A stretch of 64,000 nucleotides of DNA from SpSt-333 sp040751955 (GCA_040751955.1 JBFMFY010000010.1:1-64000); one strand, 5' to 3'; shown: positions 19,456-29,899, counted from the stretch's first letter. Program-made: numbers and translations. Notes: generated by a model from the sequence alone, not told the origin.

Positions 19456-22275
19456 ATGCGTACCGATAAAATCGTCTTCATTATTATCCTTCTTTTTATC
19501 TCCAATACCGATCTATTCGGACAGCACATTCCTTCCGATGAGTTTGGTGATCCTGCTGCACGACGGCGCACAACGATCGCTGCAAACAAACTCCGATTGA
19601 TGCTTTTTAATAATGGATACTTAGGTCGTACAGGAGGGGGGATACCGGATGAGGTGCCGTTTGAATGGCCGAAGTATTCATTGCACCATTACATCGCCCT
19701 GTCATCTTTGTGGATTGGCGGTGAAGTGAAAACGAAACAAGGGAGTCCCTTACGCATTGTATCGATGCAAATGTACCGGAATGATCCGGCAACCGGAAAA
19801 TCATGGAACATGGAACCTGTCCCTTCATATATGGACCCCTCCGGTTCAATGATCGCACGGAGTTCCGATCCGAAAACATGGCCTTCCCATTGGTCTGATA
19901 AAATGGGGGATGCAAGTGATCCCGGTTGGAGCGGTGCATGGAACGGCTTAACGGGGAAAAACAAATTTATTGATGGCGAAGAATTGTACTATCACTATTC
20001 CGATGATCGCTATGATCGTTACAAAGAGCTCTTCTTACCAGACAGCACCGATCCTGTGCGATCAGGACTTGGTATTGTAGTTAGTGAACGTGTCATGGAG
20101 TTTTCGGATCACTTACTGGAAGATGCCGTTATCATTCACTCCGATATTTATAACGTTGGAACATCCAATATAGAGAAAGCTGCTGTCACGAACTGGATAG
20201 CCGATCTCGTCGGCGGAGAGGGTGACAGCGGCGACGATGTGGTATCTTTTGATTCTGCACGCGGTATAGTGTTTTTCACCGATAAGGATGGCAAAGGAAA
20301 TGTTTATTTTCATGATTCAGTAGGTGTAGCAGCAGTAGCGTTCTTGCAAACCCCGGGAAATCTCGGTTTAACAAATCTGCAAGTAAAACCGGCAGGTACG
20401 TTTCCCAATTTCGGCGCAGCATCGGACAGTGCCATTTGGGATATGTTCATGGGAACAAGAAGTTTTGTTACCGAATCCCTTGCATCCGATAATGATGCAT
20501 TTGCTTCGTGCGGTGTTTTTTCGATTCCTGCCGGATCGTACAAGCGATTTATCAGAGCGCATGTTTTCGGTAAAACGAAACAAGAAGTAATTAAGAAAAC
20601 AGATCGGTTGAAACAATTTATCAACGGAGGTTATTCGCTGCATTCATACCCCGTTGGCATCGTGTCGCCTCTTCCAAATCAACAAGTTTCTGGCACTCAT
20701 CTCATTCGCTGGGATGCCGGTGCGAATTATCCCTTATACAGGATCGACATTTATTACAGCAGAGATGAAGGGGAGAGCTGGGAACTTCTTGCGGAAAATG
20801 AACCGAACGATGGGAGTTACTCGTGGAATACCAACAACGTTCCGGATGGTATCTTTTATAAGATAAAAATCGTTGCGTACACCGACGTTGGCTTGGGCGT
20901 GGCAGAATCGCAGAATACATTCGTTGTCAATAACGCTGTTGCCGCACGAACCGAGGTCCGGTTGCATACCTCAGTTACGGGAAAATCGTATTCCGGTTCA
21001 ATTTTCACTGAGTGGAAAGCTGGTGATGCTGATGGCGATGAAGTAGTTGTAGATTTGTCATACAAACCCAAGCCGACTGGAAATTGGATTCCCGTCATCA
21101 ACGGTATATCGGGCATATCATCGTACAATTTGGACATAAAGGATTTACCGAATGTTGATTCGCTATGGCTGCGGATCACTGCACGATCAGTGAGCGATTC
21201 TGCGTGGGATAGTACCGGCAGTTGTGCCATTCGGAACCCGCGGTATTCGCTGAAAGATACAGGATCGATAATTAGGAAGACAAAAGGTAATGGAGTGATC
21301 CAGCCACGGGTTGTTAATCCTGCATCTGTATTGACTGGGCATACGTATAAGGTCCTCTTCCATGAATCGCCGGAGCATTACGTGTATTACGACGTTTATG
21401 ATGAGACTACGGCAAAAGAAGTCGTCAGCGGAGCTCGCGAAATCGACGGCGAAGAGGGACCTTTGTTTGATGGAATCAGATTGTTCATCCAGAACGGTCC
21501 GACAGCGTGGAACAAGGACCGAACAAGGTGGAATAATGAGGGGATTCATTCTCCTTCTGTGGTGCCGTGGAATATCATCACCAAAGGGATACCTGAACCG
21601 GCAGATTTCGTGATCGCATTCAGCGACTCAAAAATTGATACATCCATTTATTATTTACCAGCATCGTTTTACAAAATGGTCTCAATCCCTGTCAACTTCA
21701 CCATCAAAAATGTTAACCGGAATCAGAAATCGAAATTTGCGTTTAGAGATGTTATGCCGCCCGCAAATCCGGCTGACAGCGGAATGTTCACAGTCGGGAG
21801 CGGTATTGATCAATCTGATCTTATCGCCATAATGCACACTGATTCATCGAAACCCTCCTGGCGGGTGAATCTGGTATATGATGCCGCAAAAAGAAATCCA
21901 ACATCGGGTGATACACTGTTCATCGCAATTGATCAACCATTCAGCGAAGGGGATGAGTATATGTTTGAAGCCGGTGTGGGCGTATTGTCCGTTTCACCTT
22001 CACAAGTGGCTGGGGATTTTTCTCTATCCCAGAATTATCCCAACCCGTTCAATCCCGTCACGACGATCAAGTATCAAATTCCTTCCGCTGGATATGTAAC
22101 GTTAAAAGTATATGACGTGCTCGGCAGGGAAGTAGCAACTCTCATTCATGGTCAGCACTTGGCGGGGAATTATTCGACGGTATTTAACGCGTCGCGCCTG
22201 GCATCCGGAATCTATTTTTACAAACTCACGATGGGAAATAATACAATGGTGAAACGGATGAGTTTGGTGAAATGA
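19456..22275 (+). CDS. Large secreted surface protein, paralogue of the 7442 product, with NYPNPFNP sorting tail
   Basis: A 939-aa secreted protein whose N-terminal half matches the 7442 protein block by block: GDPAARRRTTI against GDPTLRRKNNI, GRTGGGIPDE in both, HYIALSSLWIGGEV against HYIALIALWIGGEV, and WSDKMGDASDPGW against WPDKMGDLNDPGW. The late module PADFVIAFSDSKIDTSIYYLPASFYKM is also shared. It lacks the calcium-loop block and has an Ig-like segment (about 395-490) and a different C-terminus, a type IX-like sorting domain (QNYPNPFNPVTTIKY). No catalytic motif is recognisable. The gene follows the 16663 GH13 by 15 bases and its stop overlaps the GH57 start (ATGA). A surface alpha-glucan binding role is inferred from context alone. 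Confidence 0.8.
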   Translation: MRTDKIVFIIILLFISNTDLFGQHIPSDEFGDPAARRRTTIAANKLRLMLFNNGYLGRTGGGIPDEVPFEWPKYSLHHYIALSSLWIGGEVKTKQGSPLRIVSMQMYRNDPATGKSWNMEPVPSYMDPSGSMIARSSDPKTWPSHWSDKMGDASDPGWSGAWNGLTGKNKFIDGEELYYHYSDDRYDRYKELFLPDSTDPVRSGLGIVVSERVMEFSDHLLEDAVIIHSDIYNVGTSNIEKAAVTNWIADLVGGEGDSGDDVVSFDSARGIVFFTDKDGKGNVYFHDSVGVAAVAFLQTPGNLGLTNLQVKPAGTFPNFGAASDSAIWDMFMGTRSFVTESLASDNDAFASCGVFSIPAGSYKRFIRAHVFGKTKQEVIKKTDRLKQFINGGYSLHSYPVGIVSPLPNQQVSGTHLIRWDAGANYPLYRIDIYYSRDEGESWELLAENEPNDGSYSWNTNNVPDGIFYKIKIVAYTDVGLGVAESQNTFVVNNAVAARTEVRLHTSVTGKSYSGSIFTEWKAGDADGDEVVVDLSYKPKPTGNWIPVINGISGISSYNLDIKDLPNVDSLWLRITARSVSDSAWDSTGSCAIRNPRYSLKDTGSIIRKTKGNGVIQPRVVNPASVLTGHTYKVLFHESPEHYVYYDVYDETTAKEVVSGAREIDGEEGPLFDGIRLFIQNGPTAWNKDRTRWNNEGIHSPSVVPWNIITKGIPEPADFVIAFSDSKIDTSIYYLPASFYKMVSIPVNFTIKNVNRNQKSKFAFRDVMPPANPADSGMFTVGSGIDQSDLIAIMHTDSSKPSWRVNLVYDAAKRNPTSGDTLFIAIDQPFSEGDEYMFEAGVGVLSVSPSQVAGDFSLSQNYPNPFNPVTTIKYQIPSAGYVTLKVYDVLGREVATLIHGQHLAGNYSTVFNASRLASGIYFYKLTMGNNTMVKRMSLVK

Positions 22276-24593
22276 ACAACAGTGCATATTCAACCGGAAA
22301 AGTGGTTCTGGTAATTCTCGTGCCTTTCTGGTTGATTAGTTTTACATTTGCACAGTTGGTACAGGAGAATATGAAAGATCAATATCCGCAGAACGGCGGA
22401 ACGCTCTATTTGAATCTCATCTGGCATCAGCATCAGCCGCTGTATCTCGACCCGGCGACCGACCAGTTGCAAGGTCCGTGGGTGCGCACACACGCCACGA
22501 AAGATTATTATGACATGGCGTCGATCCTCGAACAGTATCCGAATGTCCATTACAACGTCAACCTCACGTCGTCGATGCTGTTTCAATTGGAGAAGTATTA
22601 CGTAGAACGATTGAGACCGTTCGTGAATCTGAAAAAGAATCGCATTGACGCAAAGAAATTCTTTGCCGCGTGGGAAGGGAAGACCGATCCGTGGATCGAT
22701 CTTGCATTGAAACCAACAAAGAGTTTCACAGAAAAAGATATTCACTTCCTTTTATATAATACCTGGAATGCATTCGGTATCAGCGAAGTACAGGTAACAC
22801 GGTTTCCTGAATATCAAAAACTGAAAGCGCGCAATGCAAAAAAAGAGAAATTCACCGAGCAGGAACTGCGCGACATCAAATTCTGGTTCTATCTTGCTCA
22901 CTTCGATCCCGATTTTCTCGAACAGAAAGTGTGGCTCGCCGATGGCACAGTGATCGATCTTACCGATCTCGTGTCGAAGCACTCTGACAAAACATATCAT
23001 CTGACGAAACAAATTACAGAAGAGGATTGTAATAGAATCATCGTGGAGATGTACAAAGTCTGTTCCAATGTTGTTCCGATCCACAAGAAGTTGATGTACG
23101 ATCATCAGAAGCGGAGCGGACAGATTGAAGTTGCAACGACACCTTTCTTCCACCCGATTCTTCCCCTCATCTACGATTCAGATCTAGCCCGCACATGCCA
23201 GCCGAACGATCCGATGCCGAACCGGTTTCATTTTCCGCAGGATGCCGATGCACAGGTTGCGATGGCGGTTCATTTCTACACGCAAACATTCGGACAGGCG
23301 CCGCTCGGCATGTGGCCCGGTGAAGGTTCCGTTGCGCACGAAGTCGTGCCGATCTTCAAGAAGAACGGCATTCAATGGATCGCGACGGATGAGAAGATTC
23401 TCGCACGATCCAAACCAAATCTTCAGCCAAAATATTATCCGTACGAAGTGGATACTACCGATGTTGCCGTCGTGTTTCGTGACACCGAACTTTCCGATAA
23501 GATTGGCTTCACGTATCAGAATGCAATCGGTGAAGAAGCCGCAGATGATTTTATAAAAGGAATTCTGAAGTTCGCTCCGACCGACGATGAACCGGATCGC
23601 CTGTTGACAATTATTCTCGACGGAGAAAATGCGTGGGAATGGTATAAAAAAGATAATGACGGAAAAGATTTTCTCCACGCACTCTACCGGAAACTTTCCA
23701 AATTGTACAAAACAAAACAGGTCGTCACAGTAACGATGTCGGAGTACATTCACGGCAATCCGAATCGCGGTGTTGCAGCACACCCGGTTGAATCGATGCG
23801 CAAACTGGATTGGCTCTATCCCGGTTCGTGGATCAATGCGAATTATGACACATGGATCGGCGAGGATGAAGAGAATCGTGCGTGGAATTATTTATTGACC
23901 GCCCGTCAGGATCTGGAGAAATCCGGATTGAAACAGCCGAAACCGACCGAACCGGAGCCGAAAGCAAAGACAAAAAAATGGTACGCCTTCAAAGCGTGGG
24001 AAGCGATGTACGCTGCAGAAGGTTCGGATTGGTTCTGGTGGTACGGCACTGATCAGAACGCTCCTGCCGGAGACAAGCCGTTTGATATTGCATTCATTAC
24101 TCACCTGAAAAATATTTACGCGTTCGGTCAGAAAGCGGGAGGAAAATTCCCCAAACGGGAATTCGTGCCGATTATTTCTGAACACGCCCAACTTCCCGCA
24201 AAGATCGCCGGCGGAACGATGGCGCAGAGTATTTCTGACAGTGCATTGGCGGGCAAGAAAGACTCCGTCATCGTCATTTTCAAATGCGACGCACGCAATG
24301 TCTTCGTCCGGCGTGGTATTTACATTACCGGAAACCATGAACTGCTGGGAAACTGGACGCCGAATTTTATCCGGATGTACGACGACAAATCTGCGGGCGA
24401 CGAAGTTGCCAACGACCAAATCTACACGTTGATGGTTCAACTTCCGGCAGGAATCGAACTGGAGTACAAATACACAAACAGCGGTCCTCACGGCGTATGG
24501 GAAGGCGATGAGTTACCGGGTGTGAATCGCAAATTGACAATTGATGGCACGAAAGAGAAAATTGTTGTAAATGATGTGTTTGGAGTGAAATAG
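22272..24593 (+). CDS. Secreted GH57 alpha-amylase-type glycosidase with C-terminal CBM20-like domain
   Basis: A 773-aa GH57 enzyme, a retaining alpha-glucanase family unrelated to GH13. A membrane-type signal sequence (VVLVILVPFWLISFTFA) is followed by the GH57 barrel. It has motif 1 IWHQHQPLY, motif 3 GMWPGEGS with the nucleophile E351, motif 4 TIILDGENAWEWY with the acid/base D450, and a C-terminal helical part. Residues about 660-770 form a CBM20-like starch-binding domain (GIYITGNHELLGNWTPN). Family members cut amylopectin, pullulan or alpha-1,4-glucans. The start overlaps the stop of the preceding gene by 4 bases, so translation is coupled. GH57 enzymes are more often intracellular; a secreted one beside three secreted GH13s is notable. 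Substrate is inferred. Confidence 0.9.
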   Translation: MNNSAYSTGKVVLVILVPFWLISFTFAQLVQENMKDQYPQNGGTLYLNLIWHQHQPLYLDPATDQLQGPWVRTHATKDYYDMASILEQYPNVHYNVNLTSSMLFQLEKYYVERLRPFVNLKKNRIDAKKFFAAWEGKTDPWIDLALKPTKSFTEKDIHFLLYNTWNAFGISEVQVTRFPEYQKLKARNAKKEKFTEQELRDIKFWFYLAHFDPDFLEQKVWLADGTVIDLTDLVSKHSDKTYHLTKQITEEDCNRIIVEMYKVCSNVVPIHKKLMYDHQKRSGQIEVATTPFFHPILPLIYDSDLARTCQPNDPMPNRFHFPQDADAQVAMAVHFYTQTFGQAPLGMWPGEGSVAHEVVPIFKKNGIQWIATDEKILARSKPNLQPKYYPYEVDTTDVAVVFRDTELSDKIGFTYQNAIGEEAADDFIKGILKFAPTDDEPDRLLTIILDGENAWEWYKKDNDGKDFLHALYRKLSKLYKTKQVVTVTMSEYIHGNPNRGVAAHPVESMRKLDWLYPGSWINANYDTWIGEDEENRAWNYLLTARQDLEKSGLKQPKPTEPEPKAKTKKWYAFKAWEAMYAAEGSDWFWWYGTDQNAPAGDKPFDIAFITHLKNIYAFGQKAGGKFPKREFVPIISEHAQLPAKIAGGTMAQSISDSALAGKKDSVIVIFKCDARNVFVRRGIYITGNHELLGNWTPNFIRMYDDKSAGDEVANDQIYTLMVQLPAGIELEYKYTNSGPHGVWEGDELPGVNRKLTIDGTKEKIVVNDVFGVK

Positions 24594-24694
24594 CCAGAAG
24601 TCAGATTTCAGAAATCGGAAGTCAGTTGGTTCGTCAGTAATCAGTATCCAGTGTCTAGTATCAAGCATTAAATAACCAATTACCAATAACCATC

Positions 24695-25981
24695 ATGCTC
24701 GACATCCAAAAGAAACTCACCAACTCTTTCTACGCGCTCATCAGCCTTCCTTCTACTGCGATGGGATTTGCACTTTCGATTCAAATCTCCGCGCTCAGCT
24801 GGCTGCTGACGACAAAATATAATCTCGATATACACGAAGTCGGCATCGTGTGGGCGGCAGGACCGCTTGCCGGAATTTTCGGGCAGGTGATTATCGGACT
24901 CATCAGCGACAAGGTGTGGTTTTGGGGAGGACGGAGACGTCCTTTTATTTTGATCGGAGGAACACTTGCGGCGTTGATGCTGCTTGCCCTTCCGAACATA
25001 GACGTTATCAGTAACGCATTGGGGATCTCAAATCTTTTAGTTGTCGCAGTTGCTGTGGCACTCACACTTGATCTCTCCATTAATATCAGTTTCAATCCTA
25101 CCCGTTCGATTATTGCCGACGTTACTCCCGAAGGAAATCCGCGCACGAAAGGGTACACCTGGATGCAGACAATTTCGGGGTTCTTCGGCGTGCTGGCGTA
25201 TGTCGTCGGTGCGACATTCGGCAATTTTGTGCTGATCAATTTCGGTGTTGCCTTTGTTTTTTTTGCTTCAATTGTTCCGACCCTTTTTGTTGAAGAACCG
25301 AAAGAACTATCGGAAATGTCTGCGAATGTTGAGCAACAAAAAACCGCAACGGAGTGGGGGCAGTTGTGGAGAATTTATATCGCACACGGATTCTCATGGA
25401 TCGGTGTGCAGACGATGTTCGTGTATATTATCGCCTTCATTCAGCAGAAACTTGTCGGCGGTATTCCCGAAGCGGATGTCGCCGGTTTTTCCGGGCAGGT
25501 CATTGCGATTTCGTTTGCTGTTCTCAACACGGTCGGTTTCATTCTTCCCGCATTTGTGCTTGAGCCGGTTGCTGAAAAGATTGGCAGAGTAAAAGTTCAC
25601 TTACTCGCTGTTGCCATCATGTCGGCGGGATATTTCGGCATTGTCATGTTCGGAACGACACCGATGATCATGTATATGATGATGGCAGTCTGTGGCGTCG
25701 GCTGGGCATCGATTGTCAGCATCCCGTTCGCAATTATGACTGAGAAGATCGATAAAAGTAGGACCGGATTCTTTATGGGTATCTTCAACCTGTCGGTCGT
25801 TCTTCCTCAATTGATTGTCAGTTTGTTCGTCGGCAAATTCATTCTCGACGCCGAAGACAAGAGCATCATCTTCATTATCAGCGGTGTAACTCTTGCAATT
25901 TCGGCGGTGTTATGGATGATGGTCAAAGAGAGTCGTTCGAGTGCTTCTAATGTTGCCAAAGCCCCGGTGTCGGCACATTAA
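24695..25981 (+). CDS. MFS sugar transporter, SLC45/GPH-like (putative maltose or maltooligosaccharide:H+ symporter)
   Basis: A 428-aa inner-membrane carrier with about 12 hydrophobic helices. Between helices 2 and 3 lies the MFS loop motif as GLISDKVWFWGGRRRPFILIG, the form typical of sucrose/maltose:H+ symporters of the SLC45/GPH type; a second loop repeat follows helix 8 (EKIGRVKVH). The 101 bases upstream hold only low-complexity CAGT-rich sequence and no clear ribosome site. It sits between the GH57 and a secreted GH13, and a second SLC45-like carrier lies just past that GH13. It therefore probably moves maltose or short maltooligosaccharides from periplasm to cytoplasm. The substrate is inferred from neighbours; the fold is clear. 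Confidence 0.87.
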   Translation: MLDIQKKLTNSFYALISLPSTAMGFALSIQISALSWLLTTKYNLDIHEVGIVWAAGPLAGIFGQVIIGLISDKVWFWGGRRRPFILIGGTLAALMLLALPNIDVISNALGISNLLVVAVAVALTLDLSINISFNPTRSIIADVTPEGNPRTKGYTWMQTISGFFGVLAYVVGATFGNFVLINFGVAFVFFASIVPTLFVEEPKELSEMSANVEQQKTATEWGQLWRIYIAHGFSWIGVQTMFVYIIAFIQQKLVGGIPEADVAGFSGQVIAISFAVLNTVGFILPAFVLEPVAEKIGRVKVHLLAVAIMSAGYFGIVMFGTTPMIMYMMMAVCGVGWASIVSIPFAIMTEKIDKSRTGFFMGIFNLSVVLPQLIVSLFVGKFILDAEDKSIIFIISGVTLAISAVLWMMVKESRSSASNVAKAPVSAH

Positions 25982-26035
25982 GAATATTTCAAGATTGCAT
26001 GATGACAAGATTTCAAGATCAAAACAGAACCAATA

Positions 26036-28462
26036 ATGAAATTAAAATTTAACTTATACTGCTTCCCCTTCCTCTTCATCGGTTTCAGTCTTGCGCAAAA
26101 CATCACCGACATCATCCAGCCGGTACGCGTTTATCCGGATCGCAGCGACACCATTGTCATCGGCGACCTCTTCTATGCAAACAACTATGAAGGGATTGCA
26201 TTTGCCAAGAACGAGAATCTGGATGTTGAATATCTCAAAGAAAAACAATTGCTCGTTCTCCGCGCAAGGAACGTTTTGTTTGGCGCAACACTGCTGGAAT
26301 TCTCTTTCAGTAAAACAAAATACTGTATTCCAATTCTTGTCAACAGTGCTGCCGCGTCGCGCATACGTCATACATTTAGATACAGAGCGGAATCGCCTGT
26401 CAGCACGGTGACAGTGGAGGGAAATTTCAACAACTGGAATAAAGAATCAGATCCTTTGCAAGATGCCGATGGGGATGGAATGTACGAACGAGCGATACTT
26501 CTTGAGCCGGGAGGCTACCTCTACAAATTCGTTGTGGATGGGAAGGAAATCGTCGATCCGCTCAATTCTGCAACTGCCCCGACAGGATTCGAGAGTTTCA
26601 ATTCCGTGCTGCGGGTTGAAAATAGCGATACTGTAAAAACATTCTTACACATTGATAAGTGTAGAAGAATAATAGCAACAACTCATCCAAGGAAAGAGTG
26701 GATAGAATTTTCTTTTATATTTGAAACGAACGAAACTAATGTCCGACTGCAAAGAAATAATATTTTTGCATTGCTGAACAATCAAAGAATTGATGCGAAT
26801 AAAATCGGACTTTTTGGACATTCACTAAAAATATCATTATCACCAAGAGAATTGGAAGGTGAAAAAACTTTACGTGTATTTATTTCGTACGGAAAACACA
26901 ACACAAATATTCAGCAGGTGCAACTGTATAATGGTGAACCGGCAGGGAAACCGAACCATTCAACAAAATGGGATGACGGGGTGATCTACTCGATCATGGT
27001 TGACCGGTTCAACAACGGCAATAAAGCGAATGATGCGCCGGTTGTTCACGATTCTATTTTTGTACAGGCAAATTATCAGGGAGGGGACTTCCGTGGGATC
27101 ATCAACAAAATTGAAGAGGGCTATTTCGATTCATTAGGGATAAATATTCTTTGGATCTCTCCCGTGTATGACAATCCCAACACGGCATTCCGCGAATATC
27201 CGCCGCCGCATCGCTGGTACAGCGGTTATCATGGCTACTGGCCCGTCAACAATAATGCGGTGGAAGAAAAATTTGGGACAATGGACGAGCTGAAAGAGTT
27301 GGTGGCAAAAGCACATCAGAGAAAAATCAAAGTGCTGCTCGATATCGTAGCACATCATGTCCATATTGACAACCCGCTGTATAAAGAGCATCCGGATTGG
27401 TTTGGAACATTGGAATTACCGGATGGGAGAAAAAATCTTCGCTTGTGGGACGAGCAACGTCTCACGACGTGGTTCGAACCGTACATGCCGTCGTTTGATT
27501 ACACCAAATCCTTCGCGCCGATACGTTTTATGACGGACAACAGTATCTGGTGGCTTAACGAAACGGGAGCAGATGGTTTCCGCCACGATGCGGTGAAGCA
27601 TGTGCCGAACGAATTCTGGCGCGCACTGACGAGAGAATTAAAAGAAAAGGTTGAAATCCCTCAAAAGAAAAAAGTGTATCAGATCGGCGAAACATTCGGT
27701 GATTACAACCTCGTTGCATCGTACGTGAACAACGGGCAACTCTCCTCGCAATTCAATTTTACGCTTTCCTACTTCGCCATCCCTGTATTCATCGAACCGA
27801 ACGAATCATTTGCATCGCTCGATTTTCATATGAAGAAATCGTTTGAAGCATTCGGCGAATACAATTTGATGGGAAATATCATGGACAGCCACGACAAGGT
27901 ACGGTTCATGGCGTATGCCGACGGATCGGTAAAATTGCAGGGAGTCGATACACGTGAAATGGCGTGGAATAATCCTCCTGTGGTAAGAAATCCAGACAGT
28001 TATAAGAAAGCGTCGCTGTATTACGCGTACCTGTTTACCATTCCCGGATTGCCGGTGATCTATTACGGCTCCGAGTTCGGCATGACCGGTGCCGACGATC
28101 CGGATAACAGAAGAATGATGCGGTTTGGCGATTCACTCACCGTGCATGAACAAACAATGCTGTCGAAAACTCAACAGATCGTCAAGATGAGAAACAACCA
28201 TTCAGCACTTCGGTACGGAGATTTTTATACGCTCCGTGCAGACACGACTGTGTACGCGTACATTCGCGCAGATATGAATGAACGGCTGTTGGTGGTTCTC
28301 AATAAAAATGAGCGTGAACAGAATTTTGAATTTCAACTTCCGGCGATCCTTCGATCAAAAGAATTGACCGACATTATGAGCGGGGAGAAAGTAAATGTAA
28401 ACGACGATATGGTTTCGGTGAAAGTTTCAGGAGTGGATTGGAGAGTTTTCAAAATTGAATGA
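26036..28462 (+). CDS. Secreted GH13 glycosidase with N-terminal CBM48-like domain
   Basis: An 808-aa enzyme exported by a signal peptide (FNLYCFPFLFIGFSLAQ). Residues about 25-105 are a beta-domain of unknown type, about 110-195 a CBM48-like module (TVEGNFNNWNKE, GGYLYKFVVDGKEIVDP) and about 200-300 a second beta-domain. The GH13 barrel from about 315 shows GGDFRGI, region I as LLDIVAHHVH (the usual NH is replaced by HH), DGFRHD with nucleophile D518, QIGETFG with E552, and IMDSHDK with D620. A beta-domain ends the protein. It lies between two SLC45-type carriers. The composition resembles Bacteroidetes cyclomaltodextrinase/maltogenic amylases. Periplasmic trimming of maltodextrins before uptake is the likely role, by context. 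Confidence 0.9.
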   Translation: MKLKFNLYCFPFLFIGFSLAQNITDIIQPVRVYPDRSDTIVIGDLFYANNYEGIAFAKNENLDVEYLKEKQLLVLRARNVLFGATLLEFSFSKTKYCIPILVNSAAASRIRHTFRYRAESPVSTVTVEGNFNNWNKESDPLQDADGDGMYERAILLEPGGYLYKFVVDGKEIVDPLNSATAPTGFESFNSVLRVENSDTVKTFLHIDKCRRIIATTHPRKEWIEFSFIFETNETNVRLQRNNIFALLNNQRIDANKIGLFGHSLKISLSPRELEGEKTLRVFISYGKHNTNIQQVQLYNGEPAGKPNHSTKWDDGVIYSIMVDRFNNGNKANDAPVVHDSIFVQANYQGGDFRGIINKIEEGYFDSLGINILWISPVYDNPNTAFREYPPPHRWYSGYHGYWPVNNNAVEEKFGTMDELKELVAKAHQRKIKVLLDIVAHHVHIDNPLYKEHPDWFGTLELPDGRKNLRLWDEQRLTTWFEPYMPSFDYTKSFAPIRFMTDNSIWWLNETGADGFRHDAVKHVPNEFWRALTRELKEKVEIPQKKKVYQIGETFGDYNLVASYVNNGQLSSQFNFTLSYFAIPVFIEPNESFASLDFHMKKSFEAFGEYNLMGNIMDSHDKVRFMAYADGSVKLQGVDTREMAWNNPPVVRNPDSYKKASLYYAYLFTIPGLPVIYYGSEFGMTGADDPDNRRMMRFGDSLTVHEQTMLSKTQQIVKMRNNHSALRYGDFYTLRADTTVYAYIRADMNERLLVVLNKNEREQNFEFQLPAILRSKELTDIMSGEKVNVNDDMVSVKVSGVDWRVFKIE

Positions 28463-28513
28463 TTTCAAGAATACAAAATTGCACGATTACAAAAATTGAA
28501 AATGGAATAATGT

Positions 28514-29827
28514 ATGGATAAACCCCGCTTAAATTTCTGGCAGATCTGGAATATGAGTTTCGGATTTCTCGGTATCCAATTCGGCTTCGCCCTGCAGAAC
28601 GCAAATGTCAGCAGAATTTTTGAAACGCTCGGAGCCGGCATCGATTCGATCCCTATTTTATGGATTGCCGCGCCGACCACAGGGCTGATCGTTCAACCAA
28701 TTATTGGTTACATGAGCGACAGGACGTGGGGAAGATTGGGACGCCGACGTCCCTATTTCCTTACAGGAGCGATTCTCGCAACTGCCGCGTTGTTCGTCAT
28801 GCCGAATTCCCCCGCATTGTGGTTTGCTGCATTGATGCTCTGGATACTGGATGCATCGATCAATATATCAATGGAACCGTTCCGCGCACTTGTAGCAGAT
28901 CTGCTTCCATCCGAGCAGCGGACGACGGGATTTGCCGTACAAAGTTTCTTCATCGGTCTCGGTGCAATTATCGCATCGGCTCTTCCGTACATCTTTACAA
29001 ATTGGTTTGGCATCAGCAACAGTGCGCCGGCAGGGGAAATACCCCCTTCGGTGATTTATTCATTTTACGTCGGAGGTGTCGCTTTTCTTGGTGCGGTCTG
29101 CTGGACGGTGTTCAGAACAAAAGAATACCCGCCGCACGACATGACTGCCTTTGCACAGGAAAAGAAGGATAAGAGCGGCTTCATTACGGGTGCAAAAGAG
29201 ATTTTGTTGAGCTTGCAGCAAATGCCGAAAACGATGATGCAACTTGCTGTTGTGCAATTTTTTTCGTGGTTTGCACTGTTCTGTATGTGGATCTATACAA
29301 CGAGCGCAGTAACAAGCCACATTTACAAAACATCTGATCCTACATCGGCGTTGTACAATGAGGGTGCGGATTGGGTCGGCGTACTTTTCGCGGCATACAA
29401 CGGATTTGCGGCGCTTGCAGCATTCTTGCTGCCGGTGATTGCAAAACGGACAAGCAGGAAAATTGTTCACATGATTTCACTCGTCATAGGCGGACTTGGG
29501 CTCGCTTCTTTTTATATCATCTCTGACCCGACTCTGCTTCTCGTTTCAATGGTTGGCGTCGGATTGGCGTGGGCAAGTATTTTGTCGATGCCGTATGCGA
29601 TCCTCGCAGGAGCGCTTCCCCCCAATAAGATGGGAGTATATATGGGAATCTTCAATTTTTTCATAGTGATTCCTCAAATATGTGCCGCAGGTATTTTGGG
29701 GTATATGATGCATACTCTACTGAACAATCATGCGATCAATGCGCTCATTCTCGGCGGGTGTTCAATGGTGTTATCAGGAGTTTTAGTCTTATTTGTCAAT
29801 GATGTTGATGAAACAACAAAGAGGTGA
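28514..29827 (+). CDS. MFS sugar transporter, SLC45-like (second copy)
   Basis: A 437-aa inner-membrane protein with about 12 transmembrane helices and the SLC45 loop motif GYMSDRTWGRLGRRRPYFLTG after helix 2. It also has the helix-4/5 signature DASINISMEPFRALVADLLP and a second loop KRTSRKIVH. It resembles the maltose-type SLC45 carriers common in Bacteroidetes starch loci. It is related to, but clearly diverged from, the carrier at 24695 (for example DLSINISFNPTRSIIADVTP in the same place), so this is an old paralogue pair and not a recent duplication. Two carriers around one amylase may divide substrates by chain length or sugar, which is inference. No strong ribosome site is seen upstream. 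Confidence 0.88.
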   Translation: MDKPRLNFWQIWNMSFGFLGIQFGFALQNANVSRIFETLGAGIDSIPILWIAAPTTGLIVQPIIGYMSDRTWGRLGRRRPYFLTGAILATAALFVMPNSPALWFAALMLWILDASINISMEPFRALVADLLPSEQRTTGFAVQSFFIGLGAIIASALPYIFTNWFGISNSAPAGEIPPSVIYSFYVGGVAFLGAVCWTVFRTKEYPPHDMTAFAQEKKDKSGFITGAKEILLSLQQMPKTMMQLAVVQFFSWFALFCMWIYTTSAVTSHIYKTSDPTSALYNEGADWVGVLFAAYNGFAALAAFLLPVIAKRTSRKIVHMISLVIGGLGLASFYIISDPTLLLVSMVGVGLAWASILSMPYAILAGALPPNKMGVYMGIFNFFIVIPQICAAGILGYMMHTLLNNHAINALILGGCSMVLSGVLVLFVNDVDETTKR

Positions 29828-29899
29828 AAATTATCTTGTGAAATGGTATATTGTTCAAAGAGAATCATTTTTGTATCTAACAATTGTCAAATATCGGTT

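Noticed and set aside
24594..24694. AGTCAG-rich sequence before the first SLC45 gene considered as a tandem repeat or regulatory array.
   Set aside because: The units are irregular and short, with no constant period or palindrome.
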